Source: Pisolithus tinctorius (taxonomy: Eukaryota; Basidiomycota; Agaricomycetes; Boletales; Pisolithaceae). From it: a DNA stretch of 64,000 bases. The notes beneath the pieces are model-generated. The model was given only the letters and a program-made list of their open reading frames with translations, was not told where the DNA came from and made no database searches. The stretch spans positions 62,001 through 126,000 of the forward strand of contig JANFAH010000072.1 of assembly GCA_024663395.1 (NCBI GenBank), written 5' to 3'. This document shows, piece after piece, positions 59,052 through 64,000 of the stretch. The position numbers were made by a program, and so were the translations under genes. The first letter of the stretch is position 1, and every line of letters begins with the position of its first letter.

Positions 59052-60442
59052 CTATTTTCTCGCCGCTTTCCTTCTGCTCCCAGCTTTCACGGCAGCAGCC
59101 CGCATTCCCCTTTTTTGGGCCCCAGCTTCACTCGTCCCATTTGGAGCAGTTGTTCCACCTGCAGCAGGATTCGCTCCGTAGTCGCTATCCTCCCCTTGTT
59201 CATCGCCTTCGCCTTCTATTCGCGCGGGCTCACTCTTGCCTTCTATGGCTAACCGAAACACCCTTCGTAGCAATGTAGGAAACCACGTCCTCGCAAAGGC
59301 AGGCGGTGTAGCTGTCTTCTCATTTAATTCGTGGAGCTCCCCTGAACAATCCTGCTGTCAAGAAGTGTTACCCTGTGTTACCCCGTTTGTGCTGGTGCAT
59401 AACTCGACAGACTTACGATATAGACGGCGTCACCATCAACAATCACGTCAATCACTTTGCCAGGCACCGTCCTCCCATCCTCATCCATCCGCGGTCCGCC
59501 TCCGAGGTTGACCTTGACCTAAATGAATTAACTTGTAAGAAAGCACGTCAGCACTGCGTCTACACGGACTTGCCTTTCGCTTCCCCCCTGATTGCACCAT
59601 CTTTGGACCCCACGCACTAAGTTTGGCATCACAGATCGTTTGACGAATGCGGTTTAGATCCCGGGAGTAGTTCACCATCTGTACCAGATACTGCAGTCCA
59701 GTCGTTAACAACGTCAAGAAAATTAACACAGTCTGTCAATCAATGAATCACGTTGACCCGGCGCCCACCAAACCCAATTAGCAACCACGTACGCCGAGTC
59801 CTGGTCTAAACCTCGTATAATAGTAGCCGGTTCCTCTCCACTTGGGCACGCCATTCTTGCAGAAGAAATCATAGCTGCGGATGTCGTCAGTGAGAATATG
59901 CCAGGGTCAAACGATGGACATACCGCGCTCGACCTTCCGGACTCCGCAATATATTCACGATAACACCGAGCCTTGCAAATCGTTCGTGTACACCTCTGAC
60001 ACCGGGATTTTTGTCGGGACTGTGTATGTCAGCAACCGTTCGGTCCGATATTAGTCTGCGAGACATGCGCACTGTAGTTCTATGCTCTTTTTACGGTATG
60101 CCTTGTTGATTTGGGCAAGGGGCGCGGTTGGAGACACCTCTAGCCAAGAGTAAAATGTTGTCCCCTTGCCTAATTGCGGAATGAGCCTAGTATAGCAGGC
60201 TACAAAAGGAATCAAACCTTCAGACGCCTCCAAGTCGCTGACAAGGTCGAAAATTTCATAGTCTTCCTTCCGTTGGCTGTAAGCATAGAAAAGTGGGTAT
60301 TTCGGTGCAGCTCACTTTCGTCCACCTGGTCACCAACACACCTATAGGGGCACAGTCGAAGAAGCAAATGAACTATTTCCACTCACGCCAAAACTGCCGT
60401 GGCCAGGGCAGCAAGGAGGACACCGACAAGAACGAACCGCAT
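59052..60442 (-). CDS. ER membrane J-domain protein (Erj5/DNAJC-like)
   Basis: Eight exons (60387-60442, 60218-60276, 60073-60169, 59924-60019, 59793-59874, 59574-59732, 59417-59518, 59052-59354) give 317 residues. A signal sequence (MRFVLVGVLLAALATAVLA) leads to a J domain: GTTFYSWLEVSPTAPLAQINKAYRKK, then the HPD motif completed by splicing, then RFARLGVIVNILRSPEGRARYD. A transmembrane helix (VLIFLTLLTTGLQYLV) precedes a cytosolic Gly/Ala/Lys-rich tail. It probably recruits the ER Hsp70 (BiP) for folding. Intron 6 must start with GC (GCAAGT) to keep GKRK-VKVNLGG in frame. The start is 126 bp from that of RRN7. Confidence 0.86.
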
Positions 60443-60568
60443 GGTCACCCAACCACAGTGAACTTGCAGGTGCGACACGGCAGCACACTCCGTCGATGGT
60501 CACGTGACGGTACCTAAGCGGGTATCGGAGGCCAGCGCCAAACGTTATGAACCTCCGCCAGTGACTCA
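60443..60568. promoter_or_regulatory. Bidirectional promoter with CACGTG palindrome, Erj5-like / RRN7
   Basis: This 126-bp gap holds a perfect 10-bp palindrome GTCACGTGAC at 60499-60508 with an E-box core, the binding form of Cbf1 and bHLH factors in fungi. It lies near the middle of the gap, so it could serve both genes. Confidence 0.55.
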
Positions 60569-62811
60569 ATGGCTCCTCGAAGAAAATGTCCTATCTGCGG
60601 CAGTAGGAGATGGCGCAAGGATTCCGCTAGTGGAATGATAACTTGCAGCGAGGGACACGTCCTTCAAGTAAATTGCTGCTTGAGCTCGATCCGCGTGAAG
60701 TGCTCATGGCGTTCCGCTTATTAGAACTACAGGACGGAGTCAGGAGATGCCGAAGATTATGGTACTCATACCATGAGGAAGCGCACATTGAAGTCTACTC
60801 GCGAGAAGGGAATCGTGAACAAGGCAGACCCTAAGCGTGAGGAAACATCTCGTTCTTTCGACATCGCATGCTGATACCCGATAGTCTATCACGGCGACAG
60901 AGCACGCTTCCATTACTACCAGTGTCTCCAATTACTACTCCGGAAGCAAATTTCAGCGTTGATCAGCCTATGGAATCTTCCCCAGGAGTTCGAGGTGAGA
61001 GGGATGACCATGAACAGATGTGGCGCCTCTTATTTTTTTTCTAGATGGTATGTAGAGATCTGTGGGCGCTGCACTTGACTTTGATTCGCGACCCTCCGCC
61101 TGCGGAACCCTTACAACATGCGCAAGAGATGAAGGGTCCTGCGCCTAGAATGCATAAGGAACGTTCTGGTATGTCTGATGCGAAGGGTTTTGAGGACGAT
61201 CAGCAAAATTCCTGTGCGAGATATTCGAGCAATGAAAATAGCACGGATTCGGAGCTGGAAGCTCTCCTTCAAGAAAATTCTGCAGGAAGTTCAACGGCTT
61301 CGGAGGACGAAGACCACCATGCTAAGAAGAAATATCATATCAAGCTGAGCACGCGGTTTATTGGTGACTCTGATCATCCGGTGAATACGGTTGCTGTCCT
61401 GGTACTGGCCTGCTGGACTATTCGTTTGCCACTTGTCTATATGGACATTATCAAGTGAGTGATCATTTCAAGGGTACCCATGTGTGATCGATGGACCCCC
61501 TAAGGTTTTGATGTACCTCACAGTGCCATCGAGGACCACTCCATCCCCTACCTTGACCACGTCCGCTTGTTACCCTCATCGCTTACATGCCATCTCACGA
61601 AACACGCCATCCAGGCGTTGTCTCCGCATGTGCGAGATTCCCGACTTACAGTTTCCTTTACCTAATGGATGAGGTACAGCACGCACCAAGAATTCCCTCA
61701 CTCCATCGTTTAGTGTCACGCTTAGGCAATCGGCTACACTCGAACTTTGGTCTTTCAATTCCAGAGTTGAATGTTGCTCCGATCCTCTGGCGGGTAGTCC
61801 GTCAGTGCTTTTGTGGCACTCGTGCGTTTCTATGTGCAAGATAACGAGGCTATCTGATGATCTGGATCCCAGCTATGTTGTACAGCCTGAGTAAACAACT
61901 GGGAAGCGTGCTATCACTGCCAATTTCTCTTCACCATTCATTGGCGCCCGTTCCGTCTGGTGTCGAAAGCCGCATGCACTACAATGCACTGCCCGAGGTT
62001 GCCCTCGCCAGTTCAGCTATCGTGGTTTTGAAGCTTGTCTATGGACTGGATGGGAAAAGGAGGCAAGTTGTGACGGCAAGTAGTGGTTGCGTCGTCGTGG
62101 ATAACTTTGGTACCAGGCTTCCCAGGATTGCCCAAGACGTGGCCTGTACTTTCCCTGACGTGGATCAATTTCTAGCCACACTGCGAGAGGCCAATCGCGT
62201 CAAACCATTCATCAATAACCATCCGTTTAGCGCTCGGATACCTATGTAGGTTTTGGTTTTGATGGTGGTAAAGGTATGCCAACTCATAGATATGGAAGGT
62301 CAGTTGGTGATTTGGGCCATGCGAGCTTGGACGAGTATCTTGATTTTTGCGAGGAGACGTTGGTGGCGCCACAAACCAACGGTGAGTTTTGTGTCAAGCT
62401 GTACGCCGGTAGGGCTGAATCACACGTGTGATGGTACCTTTGACAGAGCACCGGATCCTCGACAACTATTTCCCCCTTTCGAACGAGAATGTGATGAGAA
62501 GTCAGACTGTGGTCACGAGTGGTCCTGTGACGAAGGCAGGGTCGCCGATGAAGACGAACGACAGTGAACCAGACATTTTGCGGCCGGGAGAGTCTTATAC
62601 AATTTACCATTCTGAAGACGTCCTGGGAAATGTTCCCTCCGAACTGGACGTAATCATCCAGCGGGCGTGCCGATGGGCAGGGGTAAGTAGCGATTATTTG
62701 TGTAGCGTGGTGGAGCAATATGAGCGGCGGTTAGTGCGCTGGTGGCAAGCTGAACGACAGTACGAAGGGGGAAAACGTTGGGAGGATGGCACTGATGCGG
62801 CTGCCGCTTAA
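60569..62811 (+). CDS. RRN7: RNA polymerase I core factor subunit Rrn7 (TAF1B-like)
   Basis: Nine exons (60569-60667, 60725-60836, 60885-60994, 61045-61454, 61524-61629, 61680-61821, 61873-62245, 62290-62381, 62447-62811) give 602 residues. A zinc ribbon (CPICGSRRWRKD and CSEGHVLQ) opens the protein, followed by NYR and a basic helix, as in Rrn7/TAF1B. Then come LYHGDRARFHYYQCLQLLLRKQ and cyclin-like folds (VNTVAVLVLACWTIRLPLVYMDI, LLPSSLTCHLTKHA, FGLSIPELNVAPILW). Rrn7 works like TFIIB at rDNA promoters to recruit Pol I. Exon 7 contains a 54-nt in-frame segment (62063-62116) that may be a GC-AG intron; without it the protein has 584 residues. Confidence 0.88.
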
Positions 62812-63026
62812 CGCGACGTGTTTTTTCCTCGTTGTCCCTCGCATTATTGAAATGCGGTCGCACGTGGATATATGTAGACATGAGGGGGGTGACTTTGCCC
62901 TAAGCAGTGTAGTATTACTGCGCCTGTGCCAATATTACTACGTTGGATTTATAAGACATCATGTTCTAGTCCTTTTGATCGTCGTCGTCGTCTACAGTAC
63001 TGTCGCTCTTTTCTCCCGTCACTCTC

Positions 63027-64000
63027 ATGCGGCGGCTTGCTTCTGTCTTCGTTTCACGGAGTGACAGACCAGATGCACCTTCGACTGTCTCAAACGAAGG
63101 CTCGCAGCCCCGACAACCTAAGGGGCCCGGTGTACTCGCCTCCCTAGCGAGAAGAGCGACTCAAACCTCCATACCATCGCTTCTCCCTAGCAGTCTCACC
63201 AATTCATCTTCATCCTCGTCCAGTGGGTCCACTGCCCTCCAAACGCCCATCGATGAAAGCTTGCCACGTAAGTCGAGCAAGAAAGGCAGCTGGGCATCCT
63301 GGATAGCACCTAAGAAGCAGGCTCGCAGAGAGGCATGGTCTTCATGTGCCCCACCATTTGCAGCCCTCTCTCCACCCAATGTCGATCTCGGTAATGAGAC
63401 TCTGGATGCCCGCTCTTCCCCGTCTGACGATGGCTCTGATCACTCGGAGAGCCAGTCGTCACAAATGGTGGTGCGAGCGCGAGCAAACACCCGTATCATC
63501 CTTTGGAACAGTCTCGTTCACCGTTTGGACTCACCGCCGCTACTTGACTTACCTGAATTCGTCGCATTCCCTCGTTCATGCAATCCCTGTCGGAGTCTTC
63601 GTCGTAAGGAGACCTTGGAATCCAAGGTGCACAAAAATGCACTATTGTCGCGCCTGGACAAATTATCTCCATCAGAATTGTCTTCGATAATGGCGTGGTC
63701 TACCAGCGTCGTGGCAACCAAAAAGCCTTCTCGTGATCCTTTACATGATTTCTTCCCTGAGGCTAGGGCAATAGCACGACATTCCGAAGGTCTTCGCACT
63801 TGGGTCTCTCGGCCTTACTATGAGGAAAGAGTTTATGTTTGGACCCAAGAAGAAAAAGGCGAAATCGCTTGTTCTCGTGTTACAGGGCCGCAGCTTGGCG
63901 TTGCGGCTTTGGAGTATTCCGAGGTACTGGACATCCTTTCCGGGCCATTATCGGAACCCCCAGATGAGCCATCAGACGGTGCTATCTTCGATACCACCGC
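63027..64000 (+). CDS. Ser-rich uncharacterised protein, 3' end beyond the window
   Basis: From the ATG at 63027 the frame stays open to the window edge, 324 codons. The start is basic (MRRLASVFVSRSDRP) and then Ser-rich (SLLPSSLTNSSSSSS). Ordered-looking parts follow: RIILWNSLVHRLDSPPLLDLPEF, LSRLDKLSPSELSSIMAWS and LRTWVSRPYYEERVYVW. I recognise no family. The composition and the absence of stop over about 970 bp on one strand favour a real gene. An intron further in cannot be excluded. Confidence 0.62.
   Translation, partial: MRRLASVFVSRSDRPDAPSTVSNEGSQPRQPKGPGVLASLARRATQTSIPSLLPSSLTNSSSSSSSGSTALQTPIDESLPRKSSKKGSWASWIAPKKQARREAWSSCAPPFAALSPPNVDLGNETLDARSSPSDDGSDHSESQSSQMVVRARANTRIILWNSLVHRLDSPPLLDLPEFVAFPRSCNPCRSLRRKETLESKVHKNALLSRLDKLSPSELSSIMAWSTSVVATKKPSRDPLHDFFPEARAIARHSEGLRTWVSRPYYEERVYVWTQEEKGEIACSRVTGPQLGVAALEYSEVLDILSGPLSEPPDEPSDGAIFDTT

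Noticed and set aside
1..64000. Transposons, tRNA, rRNA, CRISPR arrays
   Set aside because: No terminal repeats, transposase or reverse transcriptase motifs, no complete cloverleaf and no spaced direct repeats were found by eye. CRISPR is not expected in a fungal nucleus.

Overview
The window is nuclear DNA of a filamentous basidiomycete, most likely an Agaricomycete. Genes are densely packed on both strands and cut by many short GT-AG introns, mostly 45-65 bp. The protein set is fungal: a trifunctional HIS4, the vacuole-linked protein VID27, a two-domain FEX fluoride channel and QDE-2-type Argonaute. Several predicted proteins have the long serine- and proline-rich low-complexity tails usual in mushrooms. 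I rebuilt gene models by joining exons in frame across splice sites. Almost every listed multi-exon gene closes with matching codon phase at every junction; the exception is the rhomboid gene.

Layout, left to right. 0-10 kb: a truncated gene, a small membrane protein, PEX11-like, Tctex-1 dynein light chain, MED10, a mitochondrial PPR-type protein, PCH2/TRIP13 and a selenoprotein-W-like Rdx protein. 10-24 kb: CLASP, a rhomboid protease, TRAPPC2 (sedlin), a Ser/Pro-rich protein, BOP1/ERB1, an LLP-like nucleolar protein and a zinc-ribbon protein resembling RNase P/MRP subunits. 24-26.5 kb is the largest stretch without a supportable gene. 26.5-42 kb: VID27, a DUF7704-like membrane protein, FEX, casein kinase 2 beta, ribosomal protein eL36, a VTT-domain protein, a Pro-rich protein and an EF-hand mitochondrial ATP-Mg/Pi carrier. 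43-58 kb: pyruvate dehydrogenase E1 beta, HIS4, a small coiled-coil protein, Argonaute (21 exons), a membrane alpha/beta hydrolase, an uncharacterised SAM-like protein and glutamine synthetase. 58-64 kb: an ER J-domain protein, the Pol I factor RRN7 and a truncated Ser-rich gene.

The genes are mainly housekeeping and not one pathway. Themes recur: ribosome biogenesis (ERB1, LLP-like, RNase P-like, eL36, RRN7), mitochondria (PPR, rhomboid, carrier, PDB1), microtubules and chromosomes (dynein light chain, CLASP, PCH2), nitrogen metabolism (HIS4, glutamine synthetase) and RNA silencing (Argonaute). Six gene pairs are divergent with only 75-126 bp between start codons, so they must share compact bidirectional promoters.

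The most unusual signals concern splicing. An 8-nt micro-exon carries part of the CxxC motif of the Rdx gene. Two introns appear to be GC-AG, and a possible third in RRN7 is 54 nt and in frame. The first HIS4 intron holds a perfect 16-bp hairpin. Argonaute has 16-, 18- and 26-nt exons. One rhomboid junction fails by a single base. I found no transposon, tRNA, rRNA or CRISPR feature that I can support.
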